From Palaemon carinicauda (Eukaryota; Arthropoda; Malacostraca; Decapoda; Palaemonidae), in NCBI RefSeq assembly GCF_036898095.1, contig NC_090739.1, positions 69,662,727 to 69,726,726 on the forward strand: a stretch of 64,000 bases of DNA. The letters are read 5' to 3'. The notes under the pieces were generated by a model that saw only the letters and a program-made list of their open reading frames with translations, was not told the origin of the DNA and ran no database searches. Shown here one piece after another: positions 43,623 through 52,429 of the stretch. The number at the start of each line of letters is the position of its first letter. The first letter of the stretch is position 1. The translations under genes and the position numbers were made by a program.

Positions 43623-46433
43623 ATGGCCGACTCCTCCCCTGCTCAGCGTAGGTGTGTTAGTGAGGGTTGTCGTACACGACTTCCTAAGGGATCTATTGAT
43701 CCTCATTCTATTTGTGTAAAATGTAGGGGTAAATTTTGTTCATTAGATGATAGGTGTAATGAGTGTCTTTCCTTAACTGATGATGATTTTGGTACTTACG
43801 ATCGTTATGTTAGGAGATTAGAGAGAGATAGACTTAGGCGTAGTTCTTCCCGATCTGTGGATAGAACCTTACCTAATTTACCTGTTCCTAATCCTGTTCC
43901 TTCCCCTGTGGTGGTAGATCAGGAACCTACTATGAAGGACATGTTTACTGCTATTTTGTCTCTTGGTGAGAAAGTTGAGTCCTTAGCAGCCGATAGAAAT
44001 ACTATCTTTTCAGAGTTAAAGGTATTGAAAAACCGTGATCCTATCGGAACTGTGGAAAGTGTTTCAGTATCTGATGTGGTACCGAAGAATCGTGACTCTC
44101 TCGGTGTTGTGACAAGTGTTGATAATGTGGTTAGTGTTGCGGAAGGTGCGTCGACTCGAGTGTCTGATGTGGTACCGAAGAATCGTGACTCTCTCGGTGT
44201 TGTGACAAGTGTTGATAATGTGTTTAGTGTTGCGGAGGGTGCGTCGGCACGATCTTGTCGTTCACCTAGCCTTAGACCTCTTTCGAGCTCTCGAACCCAT
44301 GGGAGAAGTAATGTCGAACGGCTTAAGGGAACGAGAAGCATCATCAATCGTGCAGACGTCCCCTCGAACGTTCCTGTTGCCGTAGCTCAGGTCGTTCACC
44401 CTCATCGTAGGAAAGGTGAGGTTCATACGTTATCCCCGTCTTCCGATGAAGGGTCGGGGAGTGAGATCTGGCGGCGAGCGTCGAGACCGCTTAAACGCTC
44501 CCATGTTGATTTGGACGCGGCGCGTCAAAACACACAGCGTCGGGAATCGCCTGTGCGGCCAGGATGTAGTTCGTGGGGTTCACCGGAACGTTTCCGTTCT
44601 CCCAGCGCTTGCACTCCGGCCAAACGTTCAGATCACCGTGTTCGTGCGGATATGATTCCTTCCGATTCGGACCTTGTAACTATTCATGCACCTCCTCTTC
44701 CATCGGATTGGCTTTCTTCCCCTGAAATGCGTGGTGACATTAGTGCGAATCTTCCTTCTAGGAGTTCTGTTGATCCGAAATGGACTGCGCTTTTGTCTAT
44801 GAAGGAACAACTCTCTTCGTTGATGGATTCTTATCAACCAAGTGTTGGCGTTGTGTCTGGGCGTTCGATGTCAGACCAGTTATCGCACAAACGTTCGATG
44901 GTATATGGCCTTGACGAGTTATCACTTAGACGGTCTCCCATTCACAGTGTTCAACGCCAGGTTGATTTTGATGAGTCGCGTCAGAGAGTTTTGGTTGACC
45001 AGTTTGCGTTTTCTGGTCGCGGGGAAGAGCGTCGGCGTCGACAAGTGGACGAGACGCGGCAACAATTTGAAGTAGTGGATCGCCCGCGGCAACAACTTTT
45101 GGACGCGGCGCGTCAAAACATTGGTTTACAGCGGCGACATCCTGACTCCTTTGATCGCTCGCAGCAACAATCCTCGGACTTTACGCGACCTCGCGGCGAT
45201 CTTCAACAGTTACCGTCTGATTTCAAGCGTTCTTCTGTTCATCAACAGTTGAATTCTAAGCGGTCTAAGCAGTTGTTGGTTGAGGATGATCGTCTACATG
45301 TCCGTGTTTCGCATCAATCTACTTCTACTTCTCCCCACCCAATTGACTCAGATGTTGGCCTTGACAGGCAGTCCCATCCAGACGTTGTTCCTTCGGTTCA
45401 GGCTGCAGCTGTTGCTGCACTGCCAGAAGACGAACCAGAGGAAAAGTCGGATGAGGATAATCCTATTGAGGAAGTCTCTGAGAATGAGGAGGAGAAGCAT
45501 TATCAGCATGCTGTGGACCTTCGCAAGTTTATGCTTATTTTGACTGGAATTTTCCCGGATTCTTTTACCCCTGTGGCCCCTCGTTCTCCGCCTTCTGAAT
45601 TCATCTTAGGTAAAGCTACTAAGGTTCCAGTTTACACCAAGATGGTTCTTTCTCGATCTTCTAAGCGGGCCTTGAAGTTAATGGGTTCTTGGTTGGACTC
45701 CAAGAAAGCTTTTGGCAAGACGGCCTTTGCCTTTCCTCCCGCTAGGTTAGCCTCTAAATCTAGTGTGTGGTATGAGACTGGTGAAGTGTTGGGCTTGAGT
45801 TTTCCTTCGTCTGCCCAAGGGGATTTTTCAAGTTTGGTAGATGCTTCTCGTCGTCTTGCCTTAAGGAAGACGAAGATTTGGTGGTCCATTCCAGAGTTCG
45901 ACCATTTGCTTAAAGGTCTTTTCAGGGCCTTCGAAGTTTTTAATTTTTTGGACTGGGCTTTGGGGGCTTTGAGTAAGAGGGTCTCTGATATGACGGAAAC
46001 GGACACTAGTGGTTTGGTTCATTTGATGTCCTGCTTGGACAAAGGTGTGAGAGATGGCTCCAACGAACTTGCTGCCTTGTTTACAGCTGGAATTCTCAAG
46101 AAAAGGGCCACGATGTGCTCCTTCCTCTCCGCAGGAGTGTCTCCCTATCAGAAGACAGGCCTTCTTTTCGCACCTTTGTCTAATTCTTTATTTCCTCAGG
46201 AATTAGTGGGCGAGGTGGCTACTGCTCTCACTCAGAAGGCCACACATGACTTAGTTACTCATTCGACTAGGAAAGTTTTGCCTCCGTCTTTCTCCTCTCG
46301 AAAACCTAAGGAATCTTCTTCTGGGTTTCGTCCTCAGTCCTTTCGTGGGAAACCCTCTGGGAGAGGCTCTTTTAAACCAGAAGGAAGGAAACCTAGAGGC
46401 AGAGGGGGCAAGTCCGGCCGAGGTAAAGTCTGA
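43623..46433 (+). CDS. Element C gag-like protein
   Basis: ATG at 43623 (aaaATGG) gives 936 codons; the frame is open further upstream only through a non-ATG codon. N-terminal ligands C11, C16, H28, C31, C34, C39, C45 and C48 (DPHSICVKCRGKFCS) match element B. A likely coiled coil (MKDMFTAILSLGEKVESLAA) follows. A 93-bp tandem duplication (44070-44162 and 44163-44255) repeats SDVVPKNRDSLGVVTSVDNV. The centre is Gln/Arg/Asp-rich and then acidic (EDEPEEKSDEDNPIEEVSEN). The capsid-like part carries SKRALKLMGSWLDSKKAFGK and GVRDGSNELAALFTAGILKK. The C terminus is Arg/Gly-rich (GRGGKSGRGKV). It overlaps the RT frame by 89 bases, the same length as in B. The role as particle or RNA-binding protein is inferred from its position. 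Confidence 0.93.
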   Translation: MADSSPAQRRCVSEGCRTRLPKGSIDPHSICVKCRGKFCSLDDRCNECLSLTDDDFGTYDRYVRRLERDRLRRSSSRSVDRTLPNLPVPNPVPSPVVVDQEPTMKDMFTAILSLGEKVESLAADRNTIFSELKVLKNRDPIGTVESVSVSDVVPKNRDSLGVVTSVDNVVSVAEGASTRVSDVVPKNRDSLGVVTSVDNVFSVAEGASARSCRSPSLRPLSSSRTHGRSNVERLKGTRSIINRADVPSNVPVAVAQVVHPHRRKGEVHTLSPSSDEGSGSEIWRRASRPLKRSHVDLDAARQNTQRRESPVRPGCSSWGSPERFRSPSACTPAKRSDHRVRADMIPSDSDLVTIHAPPLPSDWLSSPEMRGDISANLPSRSSVDPKWTALLSMKEQLSSLMDSYQPSVGVVSGRSMSDQLSHKRSMVYGLDELSLRRSPIHSVQRQVDFDESRQRVLVDQFAFSGRGEERRRRQVDETRQQFEVVDRPRQQLLDAARQNIGLQRRHPDSFDRSQQQSSDFTRPRGDLQQLPSDFKRSSVHQQLNSKRSKQLLVEDDRLHVRVSHQSTSTSPHPIDSDVGLDRQSHPDVVPSVQAAAVAALPEDEPEEKSDEDNPIEEVSENEEEKHYQHAVDLRKFMLILTGIFPDSFTPVAPRSPPSEFILGKATKVPVYTKMVLSRSSKRALKLMGSWLDSKKAFGKTAFAFPPARLASKSSVWYETGEVLGLSFPSSAQGDFSSLVDASRRLALRKTKIWWSIPEFDHLLKGLFRAFEVFNFLDWALGALSKRVSDMTETDTSGLVHLMSCLDKGVRDGSNELAALFTAGILKKRATMCSFLSAGVSPYQKTGLLFAPLSNSLFPQELVGEVATALTQKATHDLVTHSTRKVLPPSFSSRKPKESSSGFRPQSFRGKPSGRGSFKPEGRKPRGRGGKSGRGKV

Positions 46434-48501
46434 CTGCCCTCTCCTTCAGACAGCAGTGGGGGCCAGGTTGACTCACTTTTGGGAGGCTTGGGAGAGGAAT
46501 GGAGCGGACCCCTGGTCCGTCCAGGTGTTAAAGGAAGGCTACAAGATCCCCTTCCTGACCAATCCTCCTTTAGTCACAGATCCAGTGGATCTTTCGCCCA
46601 AATACAGAGAGGGTCCCAAGAAACAAGCCATGCTTCTACAGATGTCTCTTTTATTAGAGAAACGAGCAATAGAGGAAGTGCAAGATGTTACGTCTCCGGG
46701 GTTTTACAACCGCCTTTTTCTAGTACCCAAGAGTTCCGGGGGGTGGAGACCGGTTCTGGACGTAAGTGTGCTCAATGGTTACGTCCAAAACTCGACGTTC
46801 ACCATGGAGACTCAGAAAACAGTTCTGGCAGCTGTGAGGAAGGACGATTGGATGGTCTCTTTAGATCTTCAGGATGCCTATTTCCACCTTCCGATTCATC
46901 CCAGCTGCAGACGTTATCTGAGGTTCATGGACGGAAACAAGGTCTTCCAGTTCAGGGCTCTTTGTTTCGGACTTTGCACGGCTCCTCTATTGTTCACCAA
47001 GATCATGCTGAACGTGGCAAGCATGCTGCATTCGAGGGGAATCAGGGCCTCTCTGTATCTGGACGATTGGCTGATAAGAGCCTCCTCAGCCGATTGTTGT
47101 TTGAAGGACCTCAAGATGACTTTGGATCTCTCCAGAGAACTGGGTCTCCTGGTGAGCTCGAAAAAATCACAACTCATTCCATCCCAGGAGATTCTTTATT
47201 TGGGGATGGAGATTCACAGTCGGAGTTTTCGGGCTTTTCCGTCGTCGGTGAGAATCCAAGCAGCCCTCCTAAAAGTACAAACGTTCCTGAAGAGAGATCT
47301 TTGCTCCGTCAGAGATTGGATGAGCCTTCTGGGGACTCTCTCGTCGTTAGAGAAGTTCGTGACCCTGGGGAAGTTGTTCTTGCGTCCTCTTCAGTTTCAT
47401 CTCAACCGCCATTGGAAGAAAGGGGACAGCCTCGACAGGGATTGCATTCCCATCTCGACTTCCATCAAGTCTCATCTTCAATGGTGGAACAACGAGCCCA
47501 GACTGAAAGAAGGCTTGTCTTTACTTCAGAGGAACCCAAACCTCGTGTTGTGTTGCGACGCCTCCAACTCGGGGTGGGGAGCCACTCTAGAGAAGCAGGA
47601 ACTTTCGGGGACTTGGACGGTAGAGCAAACCTCTCTCCACATCAATCAAAAAGAGCTTTTAGCTATTCATCTGGCTCTCATCGGCTTCGAAAAGCAGATC
47701 AGGGGCAAGGTAGTCCAAGTCAATTCGGACAACACGACAGCTCTGGCCTATATTGCGAAACAAGGCGGGACCCACTCTTGGCCTCTGTTCGAGATTGCAA
47801 GACTGCTCCTCATCTGGGCGGAGGAAAGGAAGGTGACTCTTTTGACGCGGTTCATCCAGGGAGTCAACAATGTGAGCGCAGACAGACTCAGCAGGAAAGG
47901 TCAGGTTCTCTCCACAGAATGGATTCTGCACCCGGACATCTGCAAGAGTCTGTGGCGGTTATGGGGTCGACCTCTCGTGGATCTCTTTGCCACCGCGAAG
48001 ACCAAACGACTAGAGTGTTATTGCTCTCCGGTTCCAGATCCCGAAGCTTTTCACATAGACGCTTTTCTGATGAACTGGTCACACATGGAGGTTTATGCCT
48101 TTCCTCCGTTCAAGATCCTTTACAAAGTGATTCAGAAGTTCGTTTCACACGAGGAGACCAGAATGACTCTGATAGCTCCGTTCTGGCCGTCAAGAAGCTG
48201 GTTTCCAGAGGTACTGGAATGGATGGTGGATGTCCCGAGAAGCCTTCCCATGAGACCCGATCTTCTCAGACAACCTCACTTGGCCCGAAATCATCAAAAC
48301 CTCCGAGCTCTATGTCTGACTGCCTTCAGACTATCGAAAAACTCGCTAGAGCTAGAGGATTTTCGAAGAAGGCAGCCAAGGCAATTGCAAGGGCAAGAAG
48401 GTCTTCAACCATCAAGGTGTATCAGTCCAAGTGGGAGTTGTTCAGGGAATGGTGTAGAACTAACGCGATTTCCTCTTCCAGTACATCGCTTTCCCAAATA
48501 G
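46345..48501 (+). CDS. Element C reverse transcriptase-RNase H-methyltransferase
   Basis: 718 open codons, again from a GTG at the position equivalent to element B. RT shows TSPGFYNRLFLVPKSSGGW, VSLDLQDAYFHLPIH and YLDDWLIR. RNase H shows LCCDASNSGWGAT, INQKELLAIHLAL, VNSDNTTALAYIAKQGG and SADRLSRKG. The methyltransferase-like region shows DLFATAKTKRLECYCSPVPD and MEVYAFPPFKILYKV. Domain order and catalytic residues are the same as in B. The first RNase H Asp is preceded by CC where B has FS, which should not matter. The N terminus and the expression mechanism are uncertain because gag ends in another frame. Confidence 0.95.
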   Translation: MGNPLGEALLNQKEGNLEAEGASPAEVKSDCPLLQTAVGARLTHFWEAWERNGADPWSVQVLKEGYKIPFLTNPPLVTDPVDLSPKYREGPKKQAMLLQMSLLLEKRAIEEVQDVTSPGFYNRLFLVPKSSGGWRPVLDVSVLNGYVQNSTFTMETQKTVLAAVRKDDWMVSLDLQDAYFHLPIHPSCRRYLRFMDGNKVFQFRALCFGLCTAPLLFTKIMLNVASMLHSRGIRASLYLDDWLIRASSADCCLKDLKMTLDLSRELGLLVSSKKSQLIPSQEILYLGMEIHSRSFRAFPSSVRIQAALLKVQTFLKRDLCSVRDWMSLLGTLSSLEKFVTLGKLFLRPLQFHLNRHWKKGDSLDRDCIPISTSIKSHLQWWNNEPRLKEGLSLLQRNPNLVLCCDASNSGWGATLEKQELSGTWTVEQTSLHINQKELLAIHLALIGFEKQIRGKVVQVNSDNTTALAYIAKQGGTHSWPLFEIARLLLIWAEERKVTLLTRFIQGVNNVSADRLSRKGQVLSTEWILHPDICKSLWRLWGRPLVDLFATAKTKRLECYCSPVPDPEAFHIDAFLMNWSHMEVYAFPPFKILYKVIQKFVSHEETRMTLIAPFWPSRSWFPEVLEWMVDVPRSLPMRPDLLRQPHLARNHQNLRALCLTAFRLSKNSLELEDFRRRQPRQLQGQEGLQPSRCISPSGSCSGNGVELTRFPLPVHRFPK

Positions 48502-49370
48502 CAGATTTTTTCTTGGACCTTAAAACTAAGCATAACTTCTCGTCATCAACTATTAAAGGTTACAGGAGTATGTTGGCGACGGTTTTTCGACACAGGAACC
48601 TAGACCTTTCTGATAATAAGGATCTACGAGATTTACTTAGGTCTTTTGATACGACCAAGATGATTCAAACGGCTCCCATCGCCTGGAATTTGGATGTTGT
48701 CCTTAAATTTCTCATGAGTGACAGATTTGAGCCTTTACACTCGGCTTCATTTAAGGACTTAACCTTGAAAACCCTTTTTCTAGTTACCCTCGCCACTGCG
48801 AAAAGAGTTAGTGAAGTTCACGCTTTAAGCAAGAACATTGGTTTTCGGAATGGGAAAGCCATTTGTTCTTTGCAACTGGGGTTTCTGGCCAAGAACGAAA
48901 ACCCTTCTCGACCATGGCCCAAATCCTTCGAGATTTCTAACCTTTCGGATTTGGCTGGCGATGAATTGGAAAGGGTTCTCTGTCCAGTTAGAGCTCTACG
49001 TTGTTATGTGGACAGAACTAAGAATCTGAGAGGTAACTCAGACGCTCTGTGGTGTGCAGTTCGGAAACCCTCGATGCCCATGTCCAAGAATGCCTTGTCT
49101 TTTTTCGTTAGATTGTTGATTCGAGAAGCTCATGCTCAGTGTGATGAGTCGGATCAGAGGCTCCTCAAAGTCAAGACACATGAAGTCAGAGCGGTAGCGA
49201 CTTCAGTGGCCTTTAAACAGAACCGTTCTCTGCAAAGTCTGATGGATACAACATTTTGGAGAAGTAAGTCTGTTTTTGCATCCCATTATTTGAAGAATGT
49301 TCAGACTCGCTATGAGGACCTTTTTACGTTGGGTCCTTTTATAGCTGCTAATGCGATAGTAGGTGAATGA
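46479..49370 (+). CDS. Element C tyrosine recombinase (ORF3)
   Basis: Open for 963 codons. The catalytic module begins around 48290, with an ATG at 48312 (MSDCLQTIEKLARARGFSKK) that could start a ~352-residue protein. The core-binding part has IKVYQSKWELFREWC. Catalytic residues in long-frame numbering are R776 (LATAKRVSEVHAL), H901 and R904 (KTHEVRAVATS) and Y937 (SVFASHYLKNV). The first ~600 residues lie over the RT frame and are Ser/Gln/Arg/Gly-rich. No stop interrupts the recombinase. Confidence 0.92.
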   Translation: MGGLGEEWSGPLVRPGVKGRLQDPLPDQSSFSHRSSGSFAQIQRGSQETSHASTDVSFIRETSNRGSARCYVSGVLQPPFSSTQEFRGVETGSGRKCAQWLRPKLDVHHGDSENSSGSCEEGRLDGLFRSSGCLFPPSDSSQLQTLSEVHGRKQGLPVQGSLFRTLHGSSIVHQDHAERGKHAAFEGNQGLSVSGRLADKSLLSRLLFEGPQDDFGSLQRTGSPGELEKITTHSIPGDSLFGDGDSQSEFSGFSVVGENPSSPPKSTNVPEERSLLRQRLDEPSGDSLVVREVRDPGEVVLASSSVSSQPPLEERGQPRQGLHSHLDFHQVSSSMVEQRAQTERRLVFTSEEPKPRVVLRRLQLGVGSHSREAGTFGDLDGRANLSPHQSKRAFSYSSGSHRLRKADQGQGSPSQFGQHDSSGLYCETRRDPLLASVRDCKTAPHLGGGKEGDSFDAVHPGSQQCERRQTQQERSGSLHRMDSAPGHLQESVAVMGSTSRGSLCHREDQTTRVLLLSGSRSRSFSHRRFSDELVTHGGLCLSSVQDPLQSDSEVRFTRGDQNDSDSSVLAVKKLVSRGTGMDGGCPEKPSHETRSSQTTSLGPKSSKPPSSMSDCLQTIEKLARARGFSKKAAKAIARARRSSTIKVYQSKWELFREWCRTNAISSSSTSLSQIADFFLDLKTKHNFSSSTIKGYRSMLATVFRHRNLDLSDNKDLRDLLRSFDTTKMIQTAPIAWNLDVVLKFLMSDRFEPLHSASFKDLTLKTLFLVTLATAKRVSEVHALSKNIGFRNGKAICSLQLGFLAKNENPSRPWPKSFEISNLSDLAGDELERVLCPVRALRCYVDRTKNLRGNSDALWCAVRKPSMPMSKNALSFFVRLLIREAHAQCDESDQRLLKVKTHEVRAVATSVAFKQNRSLQSLMDTTFWRSKSVFASHYLKNVQTRYEDLFTLGPFIAANAIVGE

Positions 49371-49724
49371 TCTACCACTACGTTCCCTTTTTTCCTAATA
49401 CCCCTTTTCTATCTCTTGGAACTCGTTTTTTATGGTTGTTTGTGGAGATTGGGCGTCAGTCTTCCGCAATCTTTGATTTGGCTAGGTGGTCATTTTGTTC
49501 CTTGAGTGCACCCGGAACAAGGGTATTGGTTGAGGTCCTGTCATGTTATAGGTGTTTGTACCGTTTGACAGCTCCTAGAGATTTTCAGCCCGAGTGGATT
49601 ACTGGATCTCTTAAGGATAGCGGACGAAATGAGGCAGAGTATCATTGCTGTCAGCTTCCTTATCAGGTGAGAACTGCTTAAGTTTATTGTATGTAACCCT
49701 TAAGTGAATTTTCTGTATGTAGCT

Positions 49725-50090
49725 GTCTCTGACCCGCCACCAAGGGGTGTCAATCAGCTCTTTTATATAACCAGCGGGTAAGTTTTATATTTAAAAATGA
49801 TATTTTCATAATAAAATAAATTTTTGAATATACTTACCCGCTGGTTATATAAATTTAACACCCTCCCTCCTCCCCTCTAGAGACTACCTATGGTATGGCT
49901 ATGAGGCATGGAAGAACTGGAGTTGGTGTATAGTTCCACCTGTTCTACCGCTAGGGTGCGGTTGGTACACCTGGCGTATCTTCGATAGCGCGAGATTTGA
50001 ATTTTCTGCCCTGGCGTCAGGGACTTCAGCTCTTTTATATAACCAGCGGGTAAGTATATTCAAAAATTTATTTTATTATGAAAATATCAT
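49725..50090 (+). repeat. Element C internal complementary region and right inverted repeat
   Basis: 49756-49796 complements the left tip (gcgggtaagttttatattta) and 49797-49853 complements the right tip (cataataaaataaatttttg). The right inverted repeat runs to 50090 and contains the donor-like word gcgggtaagt at 50046. The motif gacccgccaccaaggggtgt stands directly before the internal region. Confidence 0.9.
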
Positions 50091-50745
50091 GTTCAAACTT
50101 CCAGCGAGTGTTTTTATGTTGACCAAGCTGACATGAATCTTTATAGTTGTCCCAAGCAAGCCTTGTATAGAAAAATATGTAAATGTATGTGTTTTATACA
50201 GTGAGATTAATGACCTTTTTAGGAGTACTATGACTGTCATAAATTGTTGTGTGCAATCACTGAATTCTTTTATAGGTGATGTGGCTTACCTCATAGGTTA
50301 CATTTCTCAAGCCGTTTGTTGAGGGTATATTTCCATCACAGTGGAGGTTTCCACAAATCTGGTTGTTTCAGCACTATTGACACACCAATAATGTATGAAT
50401 TGCTCAGGAGTGGCAGTACTACTCGAGCGCTCAAAGGAACAATATGGTACTCTGAGAGTTATATCCCTGTGTATAGTGTATCCACAAACCTTTTATAAAT
50501 AAGTGAAAAACTCATGTACCAATGTCTCATTATCTGTTGACATGGGACATAGTTTATATATGGAAGATCTCTTCCAATGTTGTTACTGTTCCTGAAGTAT
50601 TTTATTTTAATTGTTTATTACTTCACTTGTAGTTTATTTCCTTATTTCCTTTCCTCACTGTTTTTCCCTGTTGGAGTTTTTGGGCTTTAGCATCCTGCTT
50701 TTTCAACTAGGTTTGTAGCTGAGCTAGTGATAATAATAATACTGT
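50091..50745 (+). pseudogene. Jockey/CR1-type LINE, 3' end and tail (piece 3 of 3)
   Basis: The first codons after element C (FKLPASVFMLTKLT then TGA) finish the LINE ORF interrupted at 43249. An untranslated region follows and ends with ctttagcatcctgctttttc and (ataat)n at 50686-50745, the same 3' terminus seen at 1-107. With pieces 1 and 2 this defines one LINE copy of about 3.1 kb without the DIRS insertions. Confidence 0.8.
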
Positions 50746-51890
50746 AATCTGTTTAGAGTTAGTGAATTCTCCTTCCACTTCTCGTCTTTTTTTTGCTGTA
50801 TTAGTGTATCCTGCTTCTAGGTATTTACAGTGATTAATGTTCACCCTTGGGCTATCCTTACAGTGAATTGCTAGTGTTATCCATTTTACATGTTGTTATA
50901 ACTTTTCTGTTTGGAAAGAGGTTTTACCACATTTGTGCCTTTTTCTAATGATGAGGAAGGTAGCAATTTCTAGCTTTTGAAAATGTTATCTCGTCACCAC
51001 TTCCTTATTTATCTCCCCACACCTTTTTAAAGATCCCCTTCAATTTCCGTGTCAGTGCCCAAGTTTTCCTGCAGCGACTATTATTGTACAGATTTATGCA
51101 TACGTCATAAGTCTGCTTGCTCCAATAGAGAAATAAAGGTGTTGATTATTATTTTATTTGAAGCGAGATCTACTGTATACCACTTTAGGATTGGTGATAG
51201 TCCAGAAGGTGCACTAAGTTTGAAGTATTTTGGCAGTGTGTATAAAAAAGGGGCTTTTGTGATGGTGAAGAGGGACGGAGGAGTTGAAAGGATGAGAGAC
51301 ATGGTATACAAAATAACTTTCATACAGCCCCAAGAGATTTTGTTGTAGTCTTGAAGTTAGAGCATAAAAAGGACCAAACATGTTATTTTGAACCTGAAAA
51401 TTTAAAGTAGATTGCAGTAGTTTACATGTTGTCTTTTGGTTGCTATGGTAACATACTTGCAATGTAGTATTCTTTTTAACATTTTAATATAGTAAATTTT
51501 TGCTATCCTTTCAGATTCTTATTTGTACTGTAACTTTCTAAATTAGATAGAAGAATTTCTATTTCAAAATTTAAAGTGTGTATGTGCAAGAGCTCTTCAA
51601 ATTACTACAGCTGTTTTGCACAACTCCTATATATGTGTTTAAAATTAGGACCAATATCAAGTTAAAGAAACTCATTTTTCATATCATTAGTTTATCTAAT
51701 GATATGTTTGATGGTTTAGTATATAAATTCAGGGACTGACAGTGGTCCCAATGAAGAAAAAGTTTTATTATAATTTTGTCTGGAACTTTTGTTAATTTTA
51801 TATTGCTGTAATCATAAATAATTATTGTACAGTGTACGTCTGCTTATCAAACATGAATCAACAGTAAAATTGACTGATCTTATTTTTCAG
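50746..51890. other. Intron 3, right flank up to exon 4
   Basis: No gene recognised. The frame 51049-51348 contains LKYFGSVYKKGAFVMVKRDG, vaguely like the C-terminal part of a LINE reverse transcriptase, but too weak to assign. The last bases form a good polypyrimidine acceptor (cttatttttcag). Confidence 0.5.
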
Positions 51891-52108
51891 GGCTGCGTCA
51901 AACGGCTGGTCTTTGGATTAGAAGAAATATGGTCGCAGAAGAGGATGCTGATGTTGTCCGTATAATGCGAGGGACCGGTGCCATACCTCTTTGTGTCACC
52001 AATGTGTCTGAACTTTGCATGTGGTGGGAAAGTGCAAATACAATTTATGGGCGAACAAATAATCCTTACCAAAATTGTAGGATTGTTGGTGGATCATCTG
52101 GTGGTGAG
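51891..52108 (+). CDS. FAAH2: FAAH2-like amidase, exon 4 (cis-Ser)
   Basis: 218 bases from the acceptor tttttcag to the donor gtaata. It completes the Gly codon begun in exon 3 and ends in phase 0. It encodes residues 133-204: LRQTAGLWIRRNMVAEEDAD, MRGTGAIPLCVTNVSELCMW, YGRTNNPYQNCRIVGGSSGG and E. The GGSSGGE motif is the core of the amidase signature. S200 corresponds to the cis-Ser of the Ser-Ser-Lys triad (Ser206 in human FAAH2 as I remember it; the spacing of 75 from the Lys agrees). The motif TNVSELCMWWES is diagnostic for FAAH2 among amidase-signature proteins in my judgement. Confidence 0.95.
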
Positions 52109-52429
52109 GTAATAAGCTTTTTGTTATATTTGTAGATGTGGTCTGGCTTAACTTTATCTTATAAGTAACAGTTCTGATGAGACTGTCGCAGCAAACTAGA
52201 GGAATTTTTTCCCTGTAATATGTGAATCCAGGCAAATTCATTTGATTAAAATATTTGGATGGATTATTTCTCTAGAGAGAGTGAGAGAGAGAGAAGAGAT
52301 AACTAGACAAAGTGATAACCCCACACTTTTACAAAATTTTCCAAAAGACAGCCAACAAAAGAAAGGTGCTACAAGGATAGAAACTAGGCAATGTTCCTCA
52401 AATCTACAAGAAGGGACCAAAAGAAGAAA

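Larger units (their letters stand above)
43250..50090 (+). mobile_element. Element C: second intact-looking DIRS-like retrotransposon
   Basis: It is a 6.8-kb element beginning ttttaaatataaaacttacc and ending aaaatatcat, the same tip words as element B. Inverted repeats are about 43265-43412 and the complement of 49911-50075; the internal complementary region is 49756-49853. All three ORFs are open. It is clearly related to B but diverged throughout, so the two are separate family members. Removing it restores the LINE text across caaaa and gttcaaac, again without target duplication. Confidence 0.93.

Noticed and set aside
51049..51348. 99-residue frame upstream of exon 4
   Set aside because: Weak resemblance to a LINE C-terminal region only; no domain could be secured.
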